Below, one piece after another: positions 26,679 to 34,582 of a DNA stretch of 64,000 bases. The DNA lies in the NCBI GenBank assembly GCA_001604185.1, contig LVAV01000113.1, positions 1 to 64,000 of the forward strand. The letters are read 5' to 3'. This DNA is from Clostridiales bacterium Firm_16 (GTDB taxonomy: Bacteria > Bacillota > Clostridia > Saccharofermentanales > Saccharofermentanaceae). A program made the translations under genes and the position numbers. The notes below the pieces were generated by a model. That model ran no database searches. It worked only from the letters and a program-made list of their open reading frames with translations, and had not been told where the DNA came from. Each line of letters starts with the position of its first letter. Position 1 is the stretch's first letter.

Positions 26679-27122
26679 ATGGATTTTCCAAGTGATCTTC
26701 GTAAAACCAAGCCAAGAGAAGCGGTATGGGGGATCCTGTGTGAAGCCCAGGCGCCGCTGACGGCAAGAGAGATCGCCCGCAAAGTGGCAGACCACAGCGG
26801 GGAGAAGGAGACGTCCGGATCCGTGTGGCTTTCCAGTATCTACCGCGCCCTGGACGCTTTCGAGAAATCCCACGTGGTGACCAAGACGATCCTGTCTGAC
26901 AGTCAGGAGGCCATGTATTCTATCTCGACTCCGGGCCATCACCACTACGCCATCTGTGTCAACTGCAAGAGCCGCACCGAGCTGACGGAGTGCCCTTTCG
27001 AAGAGGAACATGCCTTACATACGAAAGACTCCGACTTTATGGTTATCGGCCATACTGTCGAAGTCTACGGTTACTGTAAGAGTTGTCAGTCTAAGATGCG
27101 AAAAGATCTTAAAGAGCGATGA
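26679..27122 (+). CDS. zur: Fur-family metalloregulator, probably Zur
   Basis: 147 residues. A winged-helix N-terminus (LTAREIARKV, SSIYRALDAFEKSHVV) is followed by HHHYAICVNCKSRTEL, carrying the regulatory His cluster and the first CxxC, and YGYCKSCQSK with the second CxxC of the structural zinc site. It is the last gene of the zinc uptake operon, and a perfect Fur/Zur-type box lies at the operon promoter, so zinc-dependent repression is the natural role. The start at 26679 is preferred to an in-frame GTG at 26661 because GGGGGAAGGA precedes it. Its 3' end overlaps the convergent PAP2 gene by 14 bases. Confidence 0.9.
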   Translation: MDFPSDLRKTKPREAVWGILCEAQAPLTAREIARKVADHSGEKETSGSVWLSSIYRALDAFEKSHVVTKTILSDSQEAMYSISTPGHHHYAICVNCKSRTELTECPFEEEHALHTKDSDFMVIGHTVEVYGYCKSCQSKMRKDLKER

Positions 27123-27648
27123 TCCCGCTGGAGAAAAGATAGGAGATCAACACTCCGATGGATACGCCGAACACGGCACTTGTGAGTACATCGGTCAGGT
27201 AGTGCACGTACAGATACAGTCTGGAGAAGGCGATACCTGCGGCATAGATCAGAACGATAATTCCCAGCTTCGGTGTGAAGTGTGCAATCGTTGTCGCGGC
27301 GGCGAAAGAAGAGAAGGTGTGTCCGGAGGGGAAGGAGAAGTCCTTCGGTCTGCGGATCAGGATATCCCGCTCTTCGCCACGTGCTTCATAGGGACGCGGA
27401 CGGCGGACTACATGCTTCAGGAAAAGATTTACGATCAGCAGGCTGCAGCCCAGTGCGAAGAGAATGCACAGAGCCGCCTGGTTGGCATTGGCGAAGTAGA
27501 ATGCGGCGGCGATGGCCAGCCAGATCAGACCGAAATTACCCGTGATAGAAAGCGCAGTCATAACACGGTCACAGGCACGGCAACGGGTATGCTCGTAGAT
27601 CCAGTCTAAGATCTTCAGTTCGCGTCTTGAAATTCTTGATGATGTCAT
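27109..27648 (-). CDS. PAP2-family membrane phosphatase
   Basis: 179 residues. All three phosphatase motifs are present: KHVVRRPRP (K-x6-RP), FPSGHTFSS (PSGH) and SRLYLYVHYLTD (SR-x5-H-x3-D). Several membrane helices surround them, so the active site faces outside. Likely substrates are undecaprenyl diphosphate or a lipid phosphate, which would recycle the wall carrier lipid. The start at 27648 follows AAAGGAGAG; a longer frame begins 29 codons upstream without support. Confidence 0.92.
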   Translation of the reverse strand: MTSSRISRRELKILDWIYEHTRCRACDRVMTALSITGNFGLIWLAIAAAFYFANANQAALCILFALGCSLLIVNLFLKHVVRRPRPYEARGEERDILIRRPKDFSFPSGHTFSSFAAATTIAHFTPKLGIIVLIYAAGIAFSRLYLYVHYLTDVLTSAVFGVSIGVLISYLFSSGIIAL

Positions 27649-27827
27649 AGGGCTGCTCTCCTTTCTTTCGGTATGCTTGGCAGGGTTCGTCGATGGCCTC
27701 TTCGGAAACGATCCGATCCGGATTTTCCGAATCACCTTGTTGCTATGTGATAGTACCAGAAATCAACAGGTTGTTTCAATTAAAAACCTTTGCGATTGAG
27801 TAAACTTTCGGTAAATGTGATTTTTCG

Positions 27828-27836
27828 TGTTATGAT
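27828..27836 (+). promoter_or_regulatory. Extended -10 placing the dus transcript start at the ATG
   Basis: TGTTATGAT is an extended -10 whose last base is six nucleotides before the A of the dus ATG at 27843. There is no room for a Shine-Dalgarno sequence, so the mRNA would be leaderless. Confidence 0.5.
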
Positions 27837-27842
27837 TGTCTT

Positions 27843-28889
27843 ATGCAGAATTTCTATCATCCAATTCAGATCGGATCCGTGACCGTTCCCGGGAACATTG
27901 CCCTCGCTCCGATGGCGGGGACGAGTACCTGTATTTTCCGTACCATTTCACATGAGTTCGGCTCCTGCCTGGGCGTGACGGAACTGGTGTCCGCAAGGGG
28001 CATCCGCTTTAAAGAATCGCTGGAAAGAAGCATGCGTTATCTGCTTATCGATCCGGCCCGCGAAGGGACCACCGCGATCCAGCTTTTCGGATTCGATCCG
28101 GAAGATTTCACCTATGCCATTCCCTGTATCCTGGAGGACCCGCGTCTTAAGGACGTGGATATCCTGGACCTGAATATGGGCTGTCCGGTACAGAAGGTCG
28201 TCAAGACCGGCTGCGGTTCGGCGCTCATGAAGACTCCGGACATCGCAGAGAGCATCATCCGGGCGTCAGTCAAAGCAGCAGCGCCCTATGGAAAACCGGT
28301 TACAGTGAAATTCCGTTCCGGCTGGGACGAAGGAAGTATCAATGCACCGGATTTTGCCAAAATGTGTGTGGAAGCAGGCGCGTCGGCGCTGGCGATCCAT
28401 GCCAGAACCCAGACACAACTATACCGTGGCAAGGCGGACTGGGAAGTCATTGCCCGTACCAAGGAAGCCATCGCCGATACCGGGATCCCGCTGTGGGGCA
28501 ACGGAGACGTTAAAGACGGAAACTCCGCCCGCGCCATGATTTCAGAAACCGGCGTGGACGGAGTAATGGTCGGTCGTGCGGCCCAGGGTGACCCGTGGGT
28601 GTTTTCAGAGATCCGGGATGCACTTTCCGGAGAGGAAGCAGCCTGCATAGATGGTTCACGCGCACGAGTGTTGCGGGCTGAGAGAGCCGCCGTGATTCGT
28701 CGCCATCTGCATGGGCTTTGTGAGCAGCTGGGAGAATCTACCGGCGTGAAGGAAATGCGCGCCCAGATCGCTTTCTATCTTAAAGGGGAGCGGGGCACCT
28801 CAGAAATCAAGAATCGTCTGATGCGGGCCGCCACGACCGAGGAGGTAGAGGAGCTTCTTAATGAGTATCAGGGTCTGTCGGTCGAGTGA
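27843..28889 (+). CDS. tRNA-dihydrouridine synthase (DusB-like)
   Basis: 348 residues. An FMN-binding TIM barrel begins APMAGTST. DLNMGCPVQKVVKTGCGSALM holds the conserved Cys region, HARTQTQLYRGKADW follows, and WGNGDV and GVMVGRAAQGDPW bind FMN phosphate. The C-terminal helical tRNA-binding domain ends the chain. It reduces specific uridines in the tRNA D-loop. No ribosome binding site lies before the ATG, and the predicted start point coincides with it (see the promoter entry). Confidence 0.95.
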   Translation: MQNFYHPIQIGSVTVPGNIALAPMAGTSTCIFRTISHEFGSCLGVTELVSARGIRFKESLERSMRYLLIDPAREGTTAIQLFGFDPEDFTYAIPCILEDPRLKDVDILDLNMGCPVQKVVKTGCGSALMKTPDIAESIIRASVKAAAPYGKPVTVKFRSGWDEGSINAPDFAKMCVEAGASALAIHARTQTQLYRGKADWEVIARTKEAIADTGIPLWGNGDVKDGNSARAMISETGVDGVMVGRAAQGDPWVFSEIRDALSGEEAACIDGSRARVLRAERAAVIRRHLHGLCEQLGESTGVKEMRAQIAFYLKGERGTSEIKNRLMRAATTEEVEELLNEYQGLSVE

Positions 28890-28901
28890 AGACCGACGGG
28901 A

Positions 28902-29393
28902 TCACAGATCGAATTCGTTGGCGAGAGTGTAGGTCGTGATGCCTGTATCATTGGTTCCCTGCATCATGGTCTCCACCATTCTGTAATGACCGGAAGGAAG
29001 AGTATCGAACTGCTCATCCAGATAGAAGACTTTCTCTTTCGTGGTGCCGGAATACAGCGTGTAACCCATATGCAGGAAGACCCCGCCTTTCTCCCCGAAG
29101 GGAACGGTGTACCAGTTCCCGTCATATTGATATTCAAGTGAATATCCTTCTCCCCAGGTAACCGTGTCGGCATTGTTGTTCTTCGCCGTGATCACGGCTT
29201 TTCTGTCCTTGCTGACATTCAAATCAACATCGACTTTATAGTCATCGTAGTTGGAGAGCTCGGTGGTCGAGCGCTGGGAGAAAGGATTCTTGCTTCCGTT
29301 CTTCTGATTTCTGTTACACCCTGCAGACCCGAGTAAAAGAGCAACGGACAATCCGATGCTGGTCAGGAAACGAACCGGTGATCTGGTTTTCAT
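28902..29393 (-). CDS. Small lipoprotein with Ig-like domain
   Basis: 163 residues. The signal peptide ends in LLGSAGC. The mature part has a short Asn/Lys-rich spacer and then about 100 residues of beta-type sequence (AVITAKNNNADTVTWGEGY, WYTVPFGEKGGVF, LPSGHYRMVE) like the bacterial Ig-like fold used by secreted Firmicute proteins. The start at 29393 is set by GGAGG; the open frame goes 19 codons further. It converges on dus with a 12-bp gap, where GTCGGTC/GACCGAC (28877-28897) may form a short terminator hairpin. Function unknown. Confidence 0.8.
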   Translation of the reverse strand: MKTRSPVRFLTSIGLSVALLLGSAGCNRNQKNGSKNPFSQRSTTELSNYDDYKVDVDLNVSKDRKAVITAKNNNADTVTWGEGYSLEYQYDGNWYTVPFGEKGGVFLHMGYTLYSGTTKEKVFYLDEQFDTLPSGHYRMVETMMQGTNDTGITTYTLANEFDL

Positions 29394-29571
29394 AGGGAAC
29401 ACCTCCATTATTTTGGCATTTGATGCCTGTGTGCTCGGTGCAAAGTGCACTTCAAAGATTTTTATAATATTACTATAATATGGCCGGATCGAAGATTTTA
29501 TCTGTTTAGATTCAGTAAATCACGGCCTATTTCTGTCAAATCCGCAAAATAGAATCTCTTTCCTTAAGGAA

Positions 29572-29607
29572 AAGGACTGATCCCATGTGGCCATGAAATC
29601 AGTCCTT
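29572..29607 (-). terminator. Intrinsic terminator of the HerA-like ATPase gene
   Basis: Read on the minus strand, AAGGACTGAT and ATCAGTCCTT form a 10-bp stem with an inner ATGGCCACAT hairpin, ending in TTTTCC. Confidence 0.7.
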
Positions 29608-29646
29608 GTGAAAAGCTTAATGCGTTCTCTTCGAAGAGATCTGTGA

Positions 29647-31392
29647 TTACTTCTTCAGCAGGCTTCCGAAGATACCACGGATGAGGGAAGAGCCGATCTG
29701 ACGTCCGGCCGCGGTGGTCGCGGAGTTGATCATCTTAGTGACAGGGCTGTTCTTCTTCGCTCTCTCGGCTTCTGCCTTAGCCTTCGCTTCAGCACGCTCG
29801 GCTTCCTTGCGGGCTTTCTCTTCGGCTCTCTGCTGGCGCTCTAATTCACGGCGCTCACGGTCTTCCTGACGCTCGCGCTCACGCTGCTCACGAAGCTCTG
29901 CGGCACGCTCCTTCTCCTCGATACGACGCTCACGGTCTTCCTGACGGTCAGCTTCACGCTGTTCGCGGATCTCGGCGGCACGGTCTTTCTCTTCCTGTCT
30001 CTTCTCAGCAAGAGCAGCTTTCTCTTCTGCCTGGGCAGCTTTCTCCTCTTCACGGGCAGCCTTCTGCTCCTCAGCAGCAGCGGCAGCTTCTGCGGCCTCT
30101 GCATCGGTCTTATTGTACTTCGCCATGAGGATCTCGTAAGCGGACTCACGGTCTACCGGCAGTCTGTACTTCTCGTAGAGAGAATTGGCTTCGGTGATCT
30201 CCTGGATCTTCTCGAATCCGGCAGATCCGATGAAGCTCTGCGGCGGCAGGATGAAGGCACGCTGTACAACACCCGGAGTACCCTTCTCGTCCAGCAGGGA
30301 AACAAGGGCTTCACCAACAGCCAGCTCGGAGAGAGCGGACTCGGTATCGAAATCCGGATTCGCGCGGAAGGATTCTGCAGCAGCCTTCAGCTTCTTCTGC
30401 TCAGCCGGTGTGTAAGCACGGAGTGCGTGCTGGATACGGTTCTGCAGCTGTGCCAGGATGGTATCCGGAATATCGCTCGGGCTCTGGGAAATGAAGTATA
30501 CGCCGATACCCTTGGAACGGATCAGACGTACGATCTGGTCGATCTTCTCGATGAGGAAGGCCGGTGCCTCGTTAAAGAGGAGGTGCGCTTCGTCGAAGAA
30601 GAATACCATCTTCGGCTTATCAAGATCGCCGACTTCCGGCAAATTCTCATAAAGCTCGCTCATGAGCCACAGAAGGAATGTGGAGTACAGAAGCGGCTTG
30701 CTGAAGAGCTCGGTGGCATTGAGTACGTTGATCATGCCGCGGCCGTCAGGTGCGGTCTTAATGAAGTCAAGGATCTCGAAGGCCGGCTCCTGGAAGAAGG
30801 CCTCAGCACCCTCGTCACCCAGCAGTGCCAGATTTCTCTGGATAGCACCGATGGTGGCGGTGGAGATATTACCATAGGTAAGTTTATATTCATTAGCGTT
30901 GTCGCCGATATAGGTCAGCAGGAGGCGCAGGTCCTTGAGGTCATAAAGCAGAAGTCCCTGATCGTCAGCAATACGGAAGACCATGGAGAGAACGGCACGC
31001 TGTACGTCCGTCAGTCCCAGCATACGGCCCAGAAGGATCGGACCCAGCTCGGAGATGGTGGTACGCATCGGGATACCCATCTGTCCGAAAACATCGTAGA
31101 AAGCAGTCGGGTAAGCCTTGTACTCGAAATTCTCGATACCGAATTTCGCGATACGTTCCTGCATATTCTCATTGGAGACACCGGCTGCGCAGATACCGGA
31201 CATATCGCCCTTCACGTCTGCCAGGAATACCGGAACACCCATATCAGAGAAGCTCTCTGCCAATACCTTCAAAGTAACGGATTTACCTGTACCTGTAGCA
31301 CCGGCAATGAGACCGTGACGATTGGCCTTGGACGGCTCGATAAAGCACTTATTTGTGGTTCCACCCACCCAGATCTTGTTATCGTAAAGCAT
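29647..31392 (-). CDS. HerA/VirB4-like ATPase of the YjgR (DUF853) family
   Basis: 581 residues. Walker A is GATGTGKSVT (about 32-41), with KANRHGLIAG before it. Walker B is MVFFFDEAHLLFNEAP near 275, followed by the SKGIGVYFISQSPSDIP sensor. The DUF853 core ends at about 420. The last 150 residues are a very long charged coiled coil of Ala/Glu/Lys and then Arg/Glu (EERERQEDRER type), closed by a Gly-rich segment (AAGRQIGSSLIRGIFGSLLKK). The family belongs to FtsK-HerA ring ATPases; the physiological role is unsettled. GGGAGG precedes the ATG. It is monocistronic. Confidence 0.92.
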   Translation of the reverse strand: MLYDNKIWVGGTTNKCFIEPSKANRHGLIAGATGTGKSVTLKVLAESFSDMGVPVFLADVKGDMSGICAAGVSNENMQERIAKFGIENFEYKAYPTAFYDVFGQMGIPMRTTISELGPILLGRMLGLTDVQRAVLSMVFRIADDQGLLLYDLKDLRLLLTYIGDNANEYKLTYGNISTATIGAIQRNLALLGDEGAEAFFQEPAFEILDFIKTAPDGRGMINVLNATELFSKPLLYSTFLLWLMSELYENLPEVGDLDKPKMVFFFDEAHLLFNEAPAFLIEKIDQIVRLIRSKGIGVYFISQSPSDIPDTILAQLQNRIQHALRAYTPAEQKKLKAAAESFRANPDFDTESALSELAVGEALVSLLDEKGTPGVVQRAFILPPQSFIGSAGFEKIQEITEANSLYEKYRLPVDRESAYEILMAKYNKTDAEAAEAAAAAEEQKAAREEEKAAQAEEKAALAEKRQEEKDRAAEIREQREADRQEDRERRIEEKERAAELREQRERERQEDRERRELERQQRAEEKARKEAERAEAKAKAEAERAKKNSPVTKMINSATTAAGRQIGSSLIRGIFGSLLKK

Positions 31393-31574
31393 GAAAATAA
31401 ACCTCCCAACTCTTTCAAGATAGAAATACTATATCTATTTTCGCAAAGGAATCGGAGAATCGCAAGGTAAAATTATGCAAAAGTGACAAACAAATGAAAA
31501 CGTTTTGTTACATAGCTTTCTTCTTCAGAACGTATAATGATACCCAGAATGAAAGAATGGGGGAGTGTCGTACC

Positions 31575-32330
31575 ATGATGGACAATATAGTGCTGATCCT
31601 GGCCTTCGCAATGGGTATCCTTCTGTGCTATTTCGGTTTCCGTCTGTTCCGTATCTCTATGGCCATGGCGGGATTCTTCATGGGCATGCAGGTCGGAAAG
31701 ATGCTGGACGCCCTGTTCCTTCTGGAGAAGATCCCTGCAGACCGGCAGGAGATCTGGGAGTGGTTCTTCCCGTTAGCTGTCGGAGTCCTGCTGGCCCTTC
31801 TTTCCTACGCGATCTACAAGAAAGCGCTTTTCCTGATATCTATGTTCTTCACCTGGTACACGCTGGTGAAGATATTCCTTCTTTATATAGTAAAGTCCCA
31901 GACGGACATCAAGCTCTTCATTACTTTCGCGCCGGGTTCCATCGCGAAGCTGACCCAGGATGCGGAAGGGTCCAAGAGTCTGATCTCGGATGAGCAGATC
32001 AGTGCCGTCATGAACTGGATCCCCGGTGCGAACGAGTGGGAGAAGTTCCTGGCTATCTGTCTTATCGCACTGGTGATCGGTATCATCGTGGGTGTCATCA
32101 TCTGCATTCTGCAGGAGCCGGCCATCAAGGTCATCACTGCCGTGATCGGTGCGGGTATTCTCCGGGATGCTTTCATTACCACCATGGGACTTCTTTATAC
32201 CTGGGATGCTCTTCCGGAATTCCTGCGCCCCCTGGCTAAGGAAGGTCTGGAGAACGTATGGGTGTCGTTTTTTATCTGGGCGGCTCTTATCGGCTCGGGC
32301 ATTACTGCGCAGATCAAGGCGAAACATTGA
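31575..32330 (+). CDS. Multi-spanning membrane protein (DUF4203/TMEM198-like)
   Basis: 251 residues with about seven hydrophobic segments. The opening pair of Gly-rich helices (FGFRLFRISMAMAGFFMGMQVG) is like the DUF4203/TMEM198 type, though the assignment is from pattern only. Start codons at 31575 and 31578 are adjacent; GGGGGAG lies about ten bases upstream. A TATAAT at 31533-31538 is the likely -10. It is followed, 180 bp on, by the substrate-like gene of the radical SAM cassette, which has its own promoter, so the two need not be linked. Confidence 0.8.
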   Translation: MMDNIVLILAFAMGILLCYFGFRLFRISMAMAGFFMGMQVGKMLDALFLLEKIPADRQEIWEWFFPLAVGVLLALLSYAIYKKALFLISMFFTWYTLVKIFLLYIVKSQTDIKLFITFAPGSIAKLTQDAEGSKSLISDEQISAVMNWIPGANEWEKFLAICLIALVIGIIVGVIICILQEPAIKVITAVIGAGILRDAFITTMGLLYTWDALPEFLRPLAKEGLENVWVSFFIWAALIGSGITAQIKAKH

Positions 32331-32457
32331 CTCTGCCTGGCGCGGCCGGACAGCGGTCCGAGTGGCGAACATATGAGGCCCACCCCGCAGACGACCCCAA
32401 GAAAATGAAAACTTTTTCCAGAGTTTTTGCAACAAAATAGGCAATGCGCTCGTCTTA

Positions 32458-32485
32458 TTGGTAAGAACGCGATAGAATGTATACA
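32458..32485 (+). promoter_or_regulatory. Promoter of the radical SAM cassette
   Basis: TTGGTA at 32458-32463 and TATACA at 32480-32485 are 16 bp apart. The leader would be short and contains the perfect AAGGAGG ribosome binding site at 32495-32501. Confidence 0.6.
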
Positions 32486-32509
32486 AATACCTGTAAGGAG
32501 GCGCGTACG

Positions 32510-33007
32510 ATGGAAAAGAAACCAATGAATCTAAATGAGATCACCAATCCGGGTTACCCGACGCTTTCTCAGGTCAAGGAGAATTCCAAAGGGGCGACAG
32601 TGGCCAAGGTGGCGGCGGTGACCGCGATCGTGGGAACCATGTCTCTGACCACAGCCTGTGGCGGCATGCTTGGCAGCCTTTTTGGAGGCAAGGAAGTGCA
32701 GCTGGCGGGCGATGTCACGACGCAGGTGCCGACTACCGAGGATACAGGTGAAGTGCTCATGGGGGAAGAGACGATGTATGTTCCGACCGATGAGACCACG
32801 GATCCGACCACCGAGACAACGGATCCGACTACCGAGACAACGGATTATGCCATCGAAGGCGAGATGGAGAGCTACACGGAAGAGACCACTGAGTATGAGC
32901 TGGCCGGTGACGAAACGGTATGCGTAGACACTTCTGATTTTACAGATCCGACGGATGAGACCGTCCTCGATGGAGATGTGATCTTTTTCACTTCTCAGAC
33001 TACATGA
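32510..33007 (+). CDS. Repeat-bearing Thr/Glu-rich protein, candidate radical SAM substrate
   Basis: 165 residues, family unknown. Residues 1-30 are a polar leader-like stretch (NLNEITNPGYPTLSQVKE). A hydrophobic segment at about 31-49 ends in LTTACGG, a near-lipobox. The rest is acidic and Thr-rich. Five spaced copies of a loose module L-x-G-[DE]-x-[TEI] start at about 65 (LAGDVTTQVP), 83 (LMGEETMYVP), 115 (IEGEMESYTE), 131 (LAGDETVCVD) and 153 (LDGDVIFFTS), joined by TTDPTTE repeats. There are only two Cys. The adjacent radical SAM-SPASM enzyme begins 24 bp downstream. The simplest reading is a ribosomally made peptide or lipoprotein modified on its repeats. The alternative is an ordinary lipoprotein with the Thr/Glu spacer common in this genome. 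Confidence 0.7.
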   Translation: MEKKPMNLNEITNPGYPTLSQVKENSKGATVAKVAAVTAIVGTMSLTTACGGMLGSLFGGKEVQLAGDVTTQVPTTEDTGEVLMGEETMYVPTDETTDPTTETTDPTTETTDYAIEGEMESYTEETTEYELAGDETVCVDTSDFTDPTDETVLDGDVIFFTSQTT

Positions 33008-33031
33008 TCTTTCACATGAAAGGATAAGGAT

Positions 33032-34141
33032 ATGCGAAGACTCACCCTGGTCATGACACATCAGTGCAATTTCGATTGCAGATACTGTCTGCAGAAGCAC
33101 GAAGATGTGTATATGGATGAGGAGACCGGCAGAAAAGCGCTGGATCTTCTGCAGAAGGAGATACTGGCGGAGAGTGCTTCGGATAAAGACGTGGACAAGA
33201 ATGTGCAGGTCTCTTTCTATGGAGGCGAACCGCTTCTGGCCCGTGAGAAAATAGAACGTCTTGTGGCGTATGCCAACGAGATGATTCGTGAAGTGCCGGG
33301 GGGAACGATCCGTTATGAGATCACGACGAACGGGTTGCTTCTGGACCGGGAATTCATAGATTTTGCAAAGAGAAACAAGATCCTGCTGGCTCTTTCCCAT
33401 GACGGGGAGGCCCAGGATCTTGTGCGTATTGACCGTGGCGGCATGGCTACCCGTGCTCGGGTGGATGAGAAGCTGAAGCTGCTTCTTCGGTCGTTCCCGG
33501 AAACTATCGTCATGATGACGCTCCATCCGGATCATGTGAACACCCTCAGCGATTCTCTGTCCTCTTTTCACGAACTTGGGGTGAAGAGTGTGAATCTCGT
33601 GCCGGCTCATGGCGAGCGGGTGTCCTGGACCCAGGAGAAGTTCGATGTGCTGAAGGCGGAACTGGAGAAGGCCAAGGAGATGTATATTGCCTGGAATCAG
33701 GGAGAGAATGCTTTCCGGCTGATTCCTTTCGAGAATAAGATACGAAACTATATCCGGCAGAAGGATGCCGATAATGCCATGTGTCATTTCAGCTGCAATA
33801 AGACCATGGTGGATGTGGATGGAAGATATTACCCCTGCAGTCATTTCATCGGTCGCGAAGGTTACTGTACCGGATCGGTAGAGGAGGGGAAGGATACTTC
33901 GGCCATCGAGGATCTGGAGGCAAGACGTGTTGAGCCCGGGATCTGCCGGGACTGTGCGATCCGCTTCCGCTGCCGTCATACCTGTGCCTGTGCTAATCAC
34001 GGGCATACCGGTGACATGTCTTCGATCTCGGCACTTCAGTGTGAGTATGAGAAACTCGTTATCCGTCTGGCGGATGAAGCCGCGATGGAGTTGATCCGGG
34101 AAGAGAATCCTGTCTTTGTGAAGAGAATGTATAAGGAGTGA
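33032..34141 (+). CDS. Radical SAM/SPASM peptide-modifying enzyme
   Basis: 369 residues. The radical SAM cluster motif CNFDCRYC (Cys12, 16, 19) is followed by the GGEPLL SAM-binding motif. The C-terminus has a full SPASM signature: C-x8-G-x4-C (from about 255), then C-x2-C-x5-C-x3-C at 305-318 and a final Cys in LQCEYE, enough for two auxiliary 4Fe-4S clusters. Such enzymes (anSME, PqqE, thioether and cyclophane maturases) act on peptide or protein side chains. No RRE-type PqqD domain is evident at the N-terminus. It begins 24 bp after the repeat-bearing protein and ends at a terminator, so the pair forms a self-contained operon with no protease or transporter. Confidence 0.92.
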   Translation: MRRLTLVMTHQCNFDCRYCLQKHEDVYMDEETGRKALDLLQKEILAESASDKDVDKNVQVSFYGGEPLLAREKIERLVAYANEMIREVPGGTIRYEITTNGLLLDREFIDFAKRNKILLALSHDGEAQDLVRIDRGGMATRARVDEKLKLLLRSFPETIVMMTLHPDHVNTLSDSLSSFHELGVKSVNLVPAHGERVSWTQEKFDVLKAELEKAKEMYIAWNQGENAFRLIPFENKIRNYIRQKDADNAMCHFSCNKTMVDVDGRYYPCSHFIGREGYCTGSVEEGKDTSAIEDLEARRVEPGICRDCAIRFRCRHTCACANHGHTGDMSSISALQCEYEKLVIRLADEAAMELIREENPVFVKRMYKE

Positions 34142-34164
34142 GAGGGCGGTCCTTCGTTCGTGGG

Positions 34165-34199
34165 TCCCGTGATCGCGGAAATGCGGCGCGGGAGTTTTT
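34165..34199 (+). terminator. Probable terminator of the radical SAM cassette
   Basis: TCCCG pairs with CGGGA around an inner CGC/GCG hairpin, followed by GTTTTTG. The stem has an internal bulge, so it is weaker than the others here. Confidence 0.55.
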
Positions 34200-34215
34200 G
34201 CTGTGGCGGAGGTGT

Positions 34216-34570
34216 GGGGACTTAATTGCCGCTGGTCGGGATTTAGTCCCCTTATTCCGAGCTCTGATGGGGACTAGATTGCTGCTACTCGGGATTTAGT
34301 CCCCATTTTCCGAGCTTTGCTGGGGACTAAATTGCCACTGGTCGGGATTTAGTCCCCTTATTCCGAGCTCTGATGGGGACTAGATTGCTACTACTCGGGA
34401 TTTAGTCCCCATTTCCCGAGCTCCGCTGGGGACTAGATTGCCACTACTCGGGATTTAGTCCCCATTTTTCGAGTTTCGCTGGGGACTAAATTGCCACTAC
34501 TCGGGATTTAGTCCCCATTTCCCGAGTTTCACTGGGGACTAAATGGCCACTACTTGGGATTTAGTCCCCA
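34216..34570. repeat. Seven-copy tandem array of a 53-bp palindromic unit
   Basis: GGGGACT recurs at 34216, 34269, 34322, 34375, 34428, 34481 and 34534, exactly 53 bp apart each time. In each unit ATTTAGTCCCC faces GGGGACTAGAT or GGGGACTAAAT across 17 bases (for example 34400-34410 with 34428-34438). A second, mutually exclusive pairing is CTCGGGA with TCCCGAG (34395-34401 with 34414-34420). Units alternate between TTATTCCGAGCTCTGAT and ATTTCCCGAG variants, a sign of duplication in blocks. The array fills the gap between the radical SAM gene and the convergent MFS gene and could act as a series of RNA hairpins. No gene is seen in it. Confidence 0.95.
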
Positions 34571-34582
34571 TCGGTCACGGAC

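Noticed and set aside
27010-27609. Plus-strand frame over the PAP2 gene
   Set aside because: It is antisense to a gene with all three PAP2 motifs, and its start lies inside zur.
34216-34570. CRISPR array
   Set aside because: Units are tandem, with no unique spacers between repeats, a period of 53 bp, and no cas genes nearby.
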